From Aphidius gifuensis (taxonomy: Eukaryota > Arthropoda > Insecta > Hymenoptera > Braconidae), in NCBI RefSeq assembly GCF_014905175.1, contig NC_057792.1:2790001-2854000 (forward strand): a DNA stretch of 64,000 nucleotides. Direction: 5' to 3'. Positions within the stretch are counted from its first letter, which is position 1, and every line of letters starts with the position of its first letter. This document shows, piece after piece, positions 14,701 through 29,700 of this stretch. The notes beneath the pieces are model-generated. The model was given only the letters and a program-made list of their open reading frames with translations, had not been told where the DNA came from and did not search any database. Made by a program: the position numbers and the translations under genes.

Positions 14701-17700
14701 ATATTAATAATATTAAATTTTAAATCATAATCATATTGAGTCATTACAATACAATGTCCAATTAATTTATTTTCAATTTAATTAGTTTCAAATTTTAACA
14801 TATTTATTTAATTTTTATAAACGCATACTGTTGTCATAATATAGAACACATTTAAAATTTTCATATCAATTTATTCATATGTTAAAATGCCTGTATAATT
14901 TCTTGGAATGATTAATTTTAATTAAATTTTTTTTTTCGAAATCTATTTACCACGAAATGAGTCTACCCGGTAATCCGTGTTCAGTACATTTCGACAAAGA
15001 TATTTATTCGTAATACTGATTTTTATAAATAATAAAAAATCTCATTAAATAATAAATATAAAATATTTAAATAGGTTTTATATAGAGCTTTCTACCTTTC
15101 CAATTTTTCTTTGATTTACATTTAAATAAAAGCCTTTACGATTTTTTCGTTAACTTTTTTTATTTATTATTTCAATTTTTTCTTTATATAATTATTATTA
15201 TTTTATTTTTATCATTACAGCTACTACTATGATATTATTTCTTTTTTTTTTTTTTAATTTAATCTATTTTTTTATCTTGATGATTTTTGCCTTGTAGCTC
15301 TTGATGGGCTTCTATACGGATAAATTAGAATTAAAAATAATAAAAAAAATAACAATAAGCTGCATTATTAGTATTTTTTTTTTTTATAAATGTCAGGTAT
15401 ATGTATTTTTTTTTTTTAATTTATAAAATGTCATTGTATTTTGTCAAGTGTCATGACAGGTAATACTTTATGTTATAAAAGATTTCGATGGGTTGTATTG
15501 ATAATACCGATTGATTTTCTTTTCTACTTTCATATCATGTTAAAAATAATTCTCAGGAATACTTAGAAGAATGAAAAATACCATCGATAAAAACTTTCAT
15601 AACCCTCATAAAATAACCGTCTCAATCCTCGGTAATATAATTTTATATAATTTTTTTTTTCCATCAAAAAAAAGACCAATAAATTGTCTATTTATCAAGA
15701 GTGATTTTATACTTTAGATATAAAAAAAATTAATCAACAGTTAACTCATCTCTTTTTAAAATTATATAAAAATATTATAATTAAAAAAAATAATTTTTTT
15801 TAATTGAATATCATTTTGATTATAATATTCAAAAGTTGAATAAAATTAATTTAAAACTTTATATATATAATTTAAAACAAATATTGAATCATTTTTTTTT
15901 TACTTTTAAATAACGTGAATATTAAAATTCCAGAAAGTATACTAGTATATATCTTATCGGATTTTGAAATTTAAATATTCTTATAATCAATTCTTCCTTT
16001 TTTTTTCATTTTATTTATGTAAAATATTCCATGAAAACCATGATCATGATTGGCTCAGTTTGATCTCAAGTCAAGTTTCATTCTTCCATCGTTTGAGTTT
16101 CTTTTTTATATTTTTTTCTTAGGTCCTTAAGAATAAATGAAAAAAAAAAAAAAAGAAAATCATGATAAAAAAGTTACTTTATTCGCGGAAAAAGTGTAGG
16201 TAAAAAAGCTCCGATGCAAAGCTCTGCAACTTGATCGAATTTTATCCGCATGGTGAAATAACCAAGAGGATAACTTTCCACGTGGAGAGGTAATGCATTT
16301 TTTTCATTTTCATTTTTTTTATTTATATTTTTTTTTATGATTTCCATACCTCAATCAAGCCTGCATTACACGACCCTTCTTTGACTCTTTGTTCTTTTGT
16401 CGAACAATATATTTTATTTCATTTTATTTAACTTTATTATTATTATTAATGTTATTATAGTGATGATTGGCAAGTTGTTCGCAAACGATCGCCTTACATA
16501 TGGTTACAGTCGATCGATTATGTTAGAGTTTACCTTCATGTTATTAGTTACTTGGCCGTGGTCGTGGAAAATATCTAGGTCACAAGAAACCAATTCGCGC
16601 GCGTGAACATTATGTTTGCACAATTCAATCGACTGTTATTAATTTTATTATTTATTTTTAATTACCAAAAACAAAAAATATATATAAAATTTAATAGAAA
16701 TTGGTTTATTAAGATTTATTATAAAATAATATTGTGTTTGGGATTATTAATTTACTCTTGAAATAGGGAGGTTTGTTTATTTTTTCTTTCTTTTTAATTC
16801 AATGTATTTAATCAATACATTGATAACTCTAAATATATATATGAGAGACTTGTTTCTATTTACACATTTATTGTGATAATAATTTTTTTAATGAATCGTG
16901 AAATATTAAATTATATAAAAGTAAATCATGATATTTTAATGAATTAATTGTTTTAAATAAATTGGTTAACTATTAAATCGGAAAAATTAATTTTAAATAT
17001 TTAGCTGATTGGTAGTTGTTGAATCGATTTTTTTATTATTATTATTTAGCTGAAATTTTTGCATAAATAAAAAAGCAAATTTAAATTTTTAAATAAACTC
17101 CTGATGATAACATTTACTATTACTTACAGGTTTTAATGTCATTTGCATACATCAGATACTCTCAATTGATTAACCACTAATTTTCAGTTTTGCATTAATT
17201 TTCAAAATATAATATATTTTAACATGTGTATTTATAAATTAAACGCTTAATACATGAATTAACAATAATTATCTTTTTCATCAATTAAATTTATATTTAC
17301 AAAAATTATTATCTATTTAATTGATTTTATTTTTTTGAAATATAATTTTTAAAAAATAATTAAAAAACAAGTTGTATTTTTTTTCATAACATTGTCATCA
17401 TTATTATATTGAAAAATAAATAATATTAATAAATGGAAAATATATATAGTAAAAAATAAATAAAGTTTTAAAAAGAAAAAAAATAAAATTCGTCAAAAAT
17501 AAGAGTTAGCTTCTCGGCTACATGCCAAAAGTTTGAAAATATTAAACGCTCTAGTAGACTGCCACTGGGGATATCACTCTTTTTATCTATATATATTTAT
17601 TTTTTTTTCTTTTATAAATATATGAATATGATGTGTGTATCTTGTAAGGATGTATAAATGTATAGCCAAACGTACAAACACTGAGATATTTACGTATTTA

Positions 17701-20700
17701 TATATACATCTTGTAGAATATTGAATCCACATTGCCTGAATTTTCACATATTGGTATTTTTATTAACGTTGCTACATCGTAAAATAAAATATAAAAAATA
17801 ACAAAAAATATACATACAACTATATGACAATAAAAAAAACTGTATATCTTGATTTTCTATTTCTTTTTTTATTTTTCATTTTTATTATCTTACGTATATA
17901 TATAATTTTTTTCTCAGTAGTCAAAGAACATTCACCCGAGATTAAAATATATATGATGACAAATTTGACGATTTTTTTTTTTTATTTTTTTTTATTCCAA
18001 TAGTTTTAAGAGTCATATATATTTTTCCGTTGAATTTTTCTTTTTAATTAGATTGTCTCATCTTTTCTTTCGCAGAAAAATGCATAAATAAAATAACCAG
18101 AAAAAAATAATTATAGATAATTTAATTCATGAAAATATCTTATAATTCATATGAAAAAATTTAAAAGTTTTGTTTAAATTTCTTTTTCAAGTTACAAATT
18201 TTTCATGTTATTACATTTTTTTCTTCAATTTAAAGTTCAACGTTGACCTTTCAATTTTTATTTATGAATTTTATAAAAAGTATTTTCATTATTTATTTAT
18301 TTAAGAGTTTTTATATAATTTTATTTTTTTATTATGAAAAATTGAATATTTATCTATAGTTGATGTAAGTTGGATTTTGTGTAGAGCTTTGAACAACTTT
18401 AATCGATATAATGTACCATACATATAGGTATATATATAAAGAGAAAAGTTGGGTATCTAAAACGAAGCAATAAGGTGTATGAGAAATATATATATTTGAT
18501 GTATTATATAAGGGGATGAATAATCTTCAATAGATAGTATACTCTCGTTAAAATCCATACCCATATTCAAACATTCAAGTATGCCCCGGGTGCATCGTAA
18601 CCACTGATCCAAATATATAAGTTCAAGCGTTAGCCATTGACCGAGAATAATTATGACAAGTAAAGGACGTCTTGTTATATCATCTCTATCTCGTTTAATC
18701 AATTCAATGAATATCATTATCATTATTACTCAAAATATAGATATACTTAAATTATAAAATTCATTGATACATTAAGTTTCTTTGAGCTTTCAAGATCCAA
18801 TGAATAACAAATTATATCATCATGCTTTTATTTAAACTTGAATTTCGTTTTTTTATATTTATGCAATAATTATATTGTGTTAATTAATTCGATTGTTTAC
18901 GTGAAAATTATTTTAATAAATGCTTGACAATAATGACAAGTATATAATTTTATTTGTTTTTTTATTTTCAAAGTTTATCCATTTTATCAAGGGGCTATTC
19001 GGCTGTTTCAATTTTCATAATTTTCCAGCTTTGCGTTTGTTGATAGATAATATATACCTTCTGTATTTTTTTTCTCCATTGGTCTATTAAGTATATCATA
19101 GTCCTCATTATTTAGACTACAATTAAAATTTTTTTTCAATATCTTATATAATATAAAAGATTTCATTTGATATATATATTTTTATTTAAAAATAAAATAC
19201 AATATTATTTTTTCAACAAAAACATTTAGTCGTCAAGCTGTGATATATTAAACGACTATAAACTAGAGTAAAAATAATAATAAAAAATAAAAAAAAAAAT
19301 TAAAGAAAAGAAAAAAAGAAACATAAAGAACAAGAAAACATTTGTGTTTTTTTTTAAGGCATGTTTTTAAAGACGAAAGGGTCGAAATTGTCTAGAACAA
19401 TAAAATCCTTAAGAAAAACAAGATAAAGAAAAAAATAAAATAATAAAGTAAGGAAAAAAAAAAAAAAATGAGAGCATAAAAATAATGGGTCAGTAAGTAA
19501 GTTTCTCAAGTGACAATTGGCACATTTAACGTTTTTTACCCTAGTTTTTTTTGTTTTTTTTTTTTTTTTCTTTACAGTTTTTTTTTTATTTTATTTTTTC
19601 CACCCTTTCCAAAACTAAAGAAGACAATTGACGACATCATTATTATTGTTAAACACATATATAAAATATATTTTATTCTTTTTTATATTTCACGATGATA
19701 TTTATTTTTTGGTTTTCTTTTTTTCATTTTCAAATATGTTTTATGTCATTTTTAAAAACTGGACACATGATGATGCACGAAATAAACCCACAATAAAACC
19801 ATTTAAGTACTGACATTTTCATAAATATATAACCATGATTAATGACCAAAGAAGAGTTACAAATGTCTCATTCTTTTTTTTTTCCATATGAATTTTTTTT
19901 ACCTTTTATTCTTCTGAATTTTGTCACGTATGAAAAACATAAAAAAAATGTTATATACTTATTCAACGCTTTATGATTCTCCCATAAAAATAAAAAAAAT
20001 AACCCAGACAATGTCGGAAATATGAGAAAAATCAGAAAATAAAAAATGAAAACTATATAAAATATATAGCAATAATTTATTCTCGGTACAGAAATTCAAA
20101 GTCAATTTGATTTATCATATTAAAAAATGTCATGAGTTAACTAAATTAATTATAATTATTTCTCCATTTGTTAATTAATTTTATCATTCAATTTTCAGGT
20201 GTCAAAATAATATCTGATTATTTTTTCATTTAGTTTTTGTTATAATAAAATAATAAAAATTTAGTACTAGCAAAAATTTTTACTCTAAATATATTAATGA
20301 ATTTTTTATTTTAATAATACAATTTTTTCGTTTGAATTATTGTTGCAGATCGTACGAGTTGCCTTCATCAAATGGTGAGTCAATAAATTTTTTTTTATCT
20401 ATTTTATTTTAATTTTAAGACGACCAAATGCTTATGTACATTATTTACAGTATTTTCCCAGTTGAAAAAATAATATCTTCATTCAGTGTTTTATAAAACA
20501 ATAAATAAATCCTTTAGTCTTTAAATTTGTTCATTTTTTTTCTCATATAGTCAGTATTTTAAATAAAAGACAGGAAATAAAGTATTTGAGGTGAAGCAAG
20601 GTTTCCTTATTTTTTTACAAGTTTTATGAAGACAGTAAAAAAGTAATATTAGAAAGTCTGACAAAGAATTTACCTCTACTACTTAGTCGACAAATAAATC

Positions 20701-23700
20701 TTATAAAATATTAAATGTTTGATGCTTTTAGTGAATATTTTTTTTTTAATAAATAATTTATTTTTTTTTCATCACTATGATGTCGACAAAAAAGGGTTTT
20801 TTATATTTTATATTTCTTTTTTTTTTTTTGTTAGTAAAAAATATAAAAATACACTTGTCAGAGTTAATCTCATCTTGAGAATATTTTTTTTTATTTTTTT
20901 TTTTTTCGTTCATTGAATGTGACACGTAAGATGCACACTTTATATATAGGCGTCCAATATTACACAGCTTTGCAAGTGCCAGTACTTTCTTTTATCTTTC
21001 GACTTCCTTCAACATTCTCGTTATTTTATTTTTTACATTATTTCCCTTTTTTTTTTTTTTGTTTGTGGCTTCCTTCCATGTCCTGTTTTTTCTTACCTCA
21101 ACTCTATTGCCATAAAAAAAAAACTAATACCGATTTTCCATCTTCCCCATTCATATAATATTTTTTAGTTTTTTTTTTTTTCTATTTTCTACTTTATTTT
21201 TTGCTAACAGAGAATATAAAAAAATCCACATTTTCATATACACAGACAAACTGAAACAATACATTTTCTTGGTGACAAAAAAATTGCATAATAAATAATA
21301 GAAAAAAAAAAAATAAATTTATAAAACTGTTAAATAATAAATTTGTTGTTAAAAATAAAATTTAGTTTTTTTTGTTTTTCAATTATTGATATACATCTTA
21401 AATTTTATTTTCAATTGAAATTTTCGAATTATATATTCATCAAAATAATCGTGTTAATAATATTAAATTCAAAATTAATTTCCAGGAAATATGAATTATT
21501 AATTGAATATAAACATAATAAATATCATTAATATTTATTTGACAGAATTAAAATAAAATTTTTATTAATTAAAAATTAAATTGCAACTAGTCAAATGAAA
21601 AATAACAAAATTTTATAATTTAAATTTTGATTGGAAGTTTAATTGAATAATAAATAAAATTAATTTCGAACAACAATAGTATAAAACTAAACAATTGATT
21701 TTTTAAAAAATATTTTACAAATAATTCTATGAATAATTTCAAAGTTTTTTTGGTAAATAAATATTGTTACAATCAAATTGATGATATAAAATTAAAACAA
21801 TAATATTTATTTGTCAAATAAATACAAAGACTCAATTTCCACCTCTAATTCAGTTCGATTGAGTACAAAAAAAAAATATATATATATAGGCCAAAAATAA
21901 AAGAGTAAAAAAAAAAAGAGCTTTAACAATTCAATAGAAAAAATTTCAATAGAAAAAAAAAATCTCAATGACTCGAAAAAAGGCTTTTAAAAGTGTAAAT
22001 TTAACTTGAGTAAAATTGATTCAGCTTTTACCTTATTTTTATTCATCTTATTTAAGAATTTTTTTATTCCTTTTAAATTTTTATATATTTATTTTTTGTA
22101 TTTTACATAGACAAGTATGTCCCGAGTGAATGGTCCTGTTTGCCCCATCGAAAATCTCTCCATACAAACCATCGACATTTACTCACACATATGAACCAAG
22201 ACCACAAAATGAAATACCCCAATGGGATACTGAATTCTCAGGCTCTGTCTAAACTTTTATATATTTCTTTTTTTTTTTCTTTCTGTTAAATTTATTTTTT
22301 CTTTTTTGGCAAAAAAAAAAAAATGATTCAACGTTTCTTTGAGGATAAAAGAAGTTTTAAAAAGTAAAATAAAAATAAAGGTGTGGGAATCCCGAGGCTT
22401 TTCCAACTCGTTACGTGGACATTGGAAAGTCTTGCGAAGCCGAATAAACTCTGGGGAATTGTGTCAAAGGTAAAAAAAAAAAAAAATTGAAACAGAAAAA
22501 GAAAAAAAAGATAATACTAGTGTTCATGAACTCTCAATGGAACAAAATTTCGATGAACATTAAATCCGAAATATCTACTTATTGAAGTGAAATACAAAAA
22601 AAAATTAACTCAAATTTTTATGATTATCTTGATGTAATAGGTTTTTATGAGAAATAATAAAAAAAAAAAATAATAATCTATCAACAGTACATACAATGTA
22701 TACAATGCATTGATTGTTAAATTTTTATCTCAATAAATTTTATAAAAAAAAATTTGAAACTATTTCTCAAGCATGAAAAATAATATTAAGTAGTACAAAA
22801 AAATTTACATCAGACAGATTTTATATTTTATATTTTCAATACGCCAAGGGTATTGTTGTTATTATTATTACTTTTTTTTTTTTTATATAATACATCATAC
22901 TGTGTATTACAAAAAAAAAATTTATAAACAACAAAATTCTCTTACTTTACTGGAAAAAAAGAAAAAAAAAAATAAATTAATGGCTATATAATCTTATTAC
23001 GATTTTCATTTAATCAGTATAAAATTTGACTGAAAAATTAAAAAGAAAAAAGATAAAACGAGGTTGTATAATTATTGCTGTAGTCGTAAATTAATAAAAA
23101 AAAAAAAAATGAAATTTACCTCTCTTTGAATAATAAAAATTAATTTATTAAAAATAAATTGCTGTTAAAAAAAAAAGAGGAAATTTAAAATATGAAAAAA
23201 TTGTGTTATTTATAATTTATATAATATGTAAATGAAAAATTTAACTTACGTGAACTTTATGCTCGGGGGTAGATGGTGGATTTGGTGTATTTGGCAGGGA
23301 GCCCCCGGGTGGGGTGCAATGCCGCAGCCGCGCCAGGGCTGTACGAAAGCCCTCCGTCACGAAAATGTCTTTTTTTCAACTTTTTTCTTCCTCTTCGTAT
23401 CTCCAAAATTTTTTTAATACTTCAATATCAATTAAATCAACATTAAAATTTTTATTTTTAGTATTATCATTTAATTTTTTTTTCAATACTAAATTATCAT
23501 TCATTATCTATTTTTTTTTTTAAATATATATTTTATATTTTAGCTTTTTAAAAATACTTTAATTATATTTTAATTTTTTTTGGTATAATTAAATCGTAGA
23601 TTATTTTCTTGATTTTATAAACACCAAATTCTGTAATCATAAAAATAGATATATTATTAGTTTTATAAAAAAAAAATCTAGGATATTTAATTGAGTCAAT

Positions 23701-26700
23701 TAAAGTAAGGTAATACGGAAGTTGAGACGTTTCGTATATCCAACGAATTTCTCTCACTTGTATTTGATGGAACTGGGCTAAGTGGTGTTCTATTAATCGA
23801 TTTTATTTTTTTTATTTTTTTCATCATTTTCCATGTACTCTTTACTTCATCTATTCCATTCGTAGCATCTTTTATTATTTTTATCTCTTCTTTTATTCAT
23901 TCGAAAGAACTTGAAGCTTTGGGGTCACTGACTTTTCAGAAATCAAAAAAAGATGACACATTTACTGTTTTAACTGCAACTACTATATTATTTACTTAAA
24001 AATTTTTTTCAACTATTTTTATTCATTTAAAATTATTGCTATTTTTATATTATTATTTATTTATTCTTGAGTTAGTAATATTTTATTTTGTTATTTTAAC
24101 TTATGTAATTTTTTAAAGAAATTAAGATATCATTTATCAATAGTGCAAATAAAAATTCTTTTGTAGTCATGAAAATTTAATTTTTATTAATTACACAAAG
24201 TTAATTGGTTTTTCGACCCTTAAGTCCTTGAAAGTTTGCTCGTCATGATTAATTTTTCCACCGTTTTTTAATTTTTTTTATTCTTTTCATAACTTTTTTT
24301 TATTTGTTCAAGAGATAGTATGAGAATTCAAAAATACATAAGACTTTAAAGCTGCTTTTTTTTTTATAAATTTATATTGAATATTTTTTATATAATTTTC
24401 CTGGTTTTCATCCAATGAAAATAAACGTTAATTTAAATAAATAGAAGTAATTTAACAGTGGAAAAATAAATATTTTAAAAAAATGAAAAACAAGTAGGAG
24501 AAAGTGATTTATGATGCTCGTGTTGAGTTGCTATTTTGGGACTGCATTTCTGGTTTTTAATAGGCTAGCATGATACACGAATGCAAAACTTTACAATATT
24601 ATTCATTTAACAATAATCCACAACTTGATTAAATTTTTTTTTTTTTTATAACACTGTAACAAGCACGCTGTTGAACGCTCAATTAATAAATTTGTTATCA
24701 ATAAATAAATTTTCTTAATTTTTTGTATTTAAAAAAAAAAAAAACTTTAAACAATTTTAAATAGAAAAAATATTAAAATTTTATTATATCAAGTTTTCAA
24801 TATTAATAACCCAATACCTATTATAATTATATATTTTTTTTAATCATAAAAATATAGATTAAAATTTTTTTTTAAATTAAAATCAAATAATTTTTTTTAT
24901 TATTTTTATTTTTCTAAAAATAAAAAAATTGTGTTATTTTCGATTTCACAAATCATCTATCTACAATACATCGAAAATATCAAAACATGCTAGATAAATA
25001 AAAATAATAGAAAAAAAAAAAAAACCGAAAAAACAAACATGGTAGCATAAAAATAAAAACTAGTATATTTCTCTCGAGACTTGAAAACTCTCTAGGTTGG
25101 TAACCTCTTGAGAATGCTTTTCTATTTTTTATTTTTTTTTTTTATTCCATCGTATATACTTTTTAGCTTATTTTTTTATATATATATTTTTGTGATTTAA
25201 AAAACAAAACAATGCATGACAATTCTCACAATAAACTCTGACAATATTCCAAGAATAATTTTCTTTTAAAATATACAACTCTAAGAAATTAAAAAAAAAA
25301 AATTTATTTCTTTTAAAAATTCAAAAAACTATATTAATCTGCACAGTTTATAAAATAATAAATCAAAAAAATTAAAGCTCAAAACAATTAGTAGAATAAA
25401 AAAACCAAAAGCAAAGCTTAATAAAAAAAAAATAAACTAAACAAATTAGAACAATGATTTACTGTTTGAATTTTTCGATCGCGTGTAGACTTGAATTATT
25501 TTTAAAAAAAATATATATAAATTAAGACAACAAATTATCTTTTTAGTAGATTTATAAAGCGTGAAATACAATGCATGAAAATATATATTTATAAAGTGCA
25601 TATAAACATTGTATTATGTGTCTGTTTTGATAATGAAAATGCAAGAAAGATTATGGTAGATATTTGCGTGATGCAATACGATCATCACTTCTATTATTTT
25701 CTAACAACAAAACCAAATACAAAACAGTAAAATGAAACCTCTAACCTACCTTTGTCTTCATATATATACACACAAATAAATTCAAGCCACAATCGTATGT
25801 TTTACTCATTCACATATATATACAAACATACATCCTCTCAATCCCTATATTACAATGTGAAAATCTTGTTTGAATTATTGCTACAATTTCAAACAATCGA
25901 GCCCAAGGGGCAAATTCCAAACTAAGTGTATGTTATTTTAGGATTCTATATACTGTATTGTAAACCTTTATGTTTTCAAGAAGCAAAAATAATGATACTT
26001 AAAGGAGAAATGGGATATGCCTTAATTTTAACAAGAGCCAATTAAGTTTATTTTATTTTTTCTTTTTTCATTAATTAATTAACTAATTAGCTAATTTATT
26101 TTTTTTTTACAATTATATACTCAATATTTATTGACCTCAATTGTTTTTTATTTTTATATTTTAATAATTGAACTATATATTTTATATTGTTTAAAAAAAA
26201 AATAAAACTTTTCTATTATTTTTATTTAAAAAAAAAAATTGATTATAGGTTCACATAAATATTTATTTAAATTCAAGATTTTATTCAAGCTTTTATTTGT
26301 AAATTTATATTTTCTTATTTTTTTTTCGTTTATTATTACTTTTTTTTTTTTAGATATATATTGAGGAAAAATTTGGTAAAAGTAATGGAGCAAGTGAGAG
26401 AATGTTTTATTCTAAAGACATTTTTTTATTTTTATTTCATCAAAATCTCGATAACTTGACATTTTTTTTTTTTGTTTTCTTTTCTGGTATATTGTCATTA
26501 TAATTATTATTATTTTTAAATATTGCTATATGTTGTATTTGAATTTTTTTGAGGTCATGTTAAAAATAACTATACAGTTATACTTTGTGTATATCGTTAA
26601 GAAAAAAATAATAATAATTTTTATTTTTTTTGTGAAAAAAATTTATAATACTTGGTATTGAAGAAAATGAATTTTAGGAATGACATGAATAGAAAATTCT

Positions 26701-29700
26701 GATGAAATTTTAATGTTTTAAAAAGTGGCAAATTAAAAAAGAAAAAGAAAAAAAAAACATCAAAGAAAAAAAAAAAACAATTTTTAATAATAGATTTTAA
26801 AAATGAAGGTTTAGGTAAAAATAAAAAAGGGGTGAATTTTAATTATGATGTCATATTTGATAAAAAGATGAAGCTGTTTATTTTTTTTTTCCTCGTTTAT
26901 ATCATGTGTGCTAAATTTATTTTCAGCAAGTATAACATCAATAGCAAATTTTCCTGAAATAAATTTATCGTAAATTTTGATTGTTTACGTTTAAGATGGC
27001 ACGAGGGGGGATTATATATTTGGATTAAATAATACGCATCATAAAAAGACTTAAAAATCTGGCTTCAATATAATCATGAATGATTTATTTGAAAAAAAAA
27101 ATTTTTTTGTTTATTATTTTTAACTAAAAATAAATTATGAAAAAAAAAAACATAATGTAGAACAAATAAAATTTATAACAAGTGATGAATTTTAAATTTG
27201 ACGCAAAATTATATGATTTACATAGCCATTTGTTCATATCATTATAAGTCACGCAATTGAAATACTAAAAATAAATAAATAAACAAGTAAATAAAAACAC
27301 AAACACGCTTCTTTCATATTGTCATCACGTGACACAAAAAAAGCTCTACGCAAAAAAAAGCTAAATATGTAACTTTAAAACAACCCCAGCAAAAGTTGCT
27401 TGATATAAGCATATAAAAATGAAAAAAAAAAAAGATTTCATAAAACACAAAAACAATACAAGAAAGAAGATATAAAAAAAAAAAAATTAGCTCATTGATA
27501 ACATTATTATTATTTTTTTTTTTTTTTTTTTACACGACCTATTTCAAATTGAAAAGCTTTCGTAACCTCATTTTGTTATAGTTATAGTGACACCAGTCCA
27601 TCCATCCATCCGGTAAAGAAAAAAAAAAAGCTCGATAATAAATTCAAAAATAAATATATAATATAAAATTTAAAATAAAAAAAAAATACATTATTAAAAT
27701 CACAAAAAATAAGACTAAAAAAAAAAACAAATAAACACAATAACAAAAATAGTACCTTTATTATTGGCATTTGATGAACTCCAAGATTAAAAAAATGATA
27801 AAAAAGCTTTTCTTTTTTTGTTTAGTAATAATGTCAATTACCTGCAAGCACAAATATTTTAATTGAGAAAAAAATTAAATATGAACAAAACAGTTTTTTT
27901 ATTTGTTTTTGCCGCGTTATAATATTATTAGTTAATTATTTTTATAAATTTATTTCCGACTCGTTGTTGCCGCACTGTTCAACGTGTGTAATGCTACTTT
28001 TAAACGCGGCAAATATACTGAATATACTCTCTAACAAATGATGCTTCATGCACACAATAAAGCTCTGCAAGCGCCTCTATTGAATTTGTGAAAAACTATG
28101 AGATATTAACAAATCGCATGCGCAAATTTTATCCCTTCTATAACACTGTTGTTAAAAACAAAAAGAAAAAAAAAAAAAAAGCTCTTTTCTACGACGTGGA
28201 TTTGAGCTTTATTCTAAAAATTGTGGAGATACTTTTATAGTCTAAGCATGTTGTTGATAATGTCATCATGAGATTTTTCATGTTTGAATATTAATGAATT
28301 AATGGAAAATAAATTTTTTTTTAAAATGATTCATTAGGCATATTATATAGATTTATCATTGTTAAATTTTTTTTTTTTCATGCTTTATAAAGCATCAATT
28401 AAATAGATAATATTGTAATGTTATAGCAAACCCTTGTGGCAGCTTATTAAATCGTCATTTAAGAATATATTTAGTTGAATGACGATGACACGGAAATAAA
28501 TAACAAAAACATAATAATAAGTTTTTCTTTTTTACGACTCAACGTGATGTTTTAGTTTTTTATTTTTTTCTCTATATCGTTGAAACTTTTGCCTTTGTTA
28601 TGGAGATAGACTTTTTGACCCTCTTTTTTTTTTTTGATAACTCCCACCTTAATTCTGCCGTCTTCGATCGTCAAGTTTGAGATAAGACGACGATGATAAC
28701 CCACCAAGTATCTTTTACGACGTTTTTTGTTTTTTTTTTTTTCATTATTTTTAATTCATCGCAAAATGACATTCTCTATTTTTTTATTATATTTTTTATA
28801 CTTGTAATATCTTGTTGTTGAAAGTTACGATGATGGTAGTAACGAAAAAATTTTCTCTTTTTTTAAAAAAAGTTAATACAAGAAAAATAATTTATTATTC
28901 CTGTTAAAAAAAAGTTGTAAAAATTATTTTAATAATATAGAAGAATTTTAATGAGCAATTTTTTTCATAAAATTATATAATTTTATTTTTTTAGTAATTT
29001 TAATAATATATATAAAAAAATAATACGCATGTATATGATATAATTTTTTTTTTATATTATCAATTCTTTTGTTATTGTACTATGAAATGGTATAAAAAGT
29101 TTATAACTTTAGCTAAGAATTATTGATAACAATACCAAAGACACACAATGGAAATAAATCATATGTAAATTTTATTTTTTTATTTTCTTTGAGGAGCTTT
29201 TAAAAATTTTAGAAAACATTGGATTGAATAGAAAATAGTTTACTAACTTTGTAATTTAGTAATTTTATGACTTTTGATATGAAATTTCTCGAAATTTTAT
29301 ATAGTTATCATGAAAATTTATACTTTTTGATTGACAATTGGCTAAAAAGTTTACATTTACAAATTTAATATATTCTAAAAAACATTAAAAATACAATAAT
29401 AGTAAATAAAAAAATGATATATATTATTTATTATTTATCTGTGAATTGAAAAATGAAAAATATATATTTTATAACTTTTTTTTATATATTGTTGACAAAA
29501 ATATTTTTCAAGCCACAATTGTAAACACGAATATTGAATTTATCTACGATGAAAAAGCAAATAATATTATTGTGAAAATTGAAATAAATTTAATTTATAT
29601 ACACACATTTGTGTACCAATGCAATTCGATAAAACAAATTAACAAAAACACAAAACTAGGATACCAAAATGGCCTGTTTAATACAAACCAAACAAGCACA

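Noticed and set aside
16397..16606. Plus-strand 69-codon open frame at a GC-richer island
   Set aside because: The first half is poly-T noise; the second half (TYGYSRSIMLEFTFMLLVTW) has no recognised family and no splice context.
18457..18723. Minus-strand 88-codon open frame
   Set aside because: No domain, no splice signals in the RGK phase, and not supported by composition.
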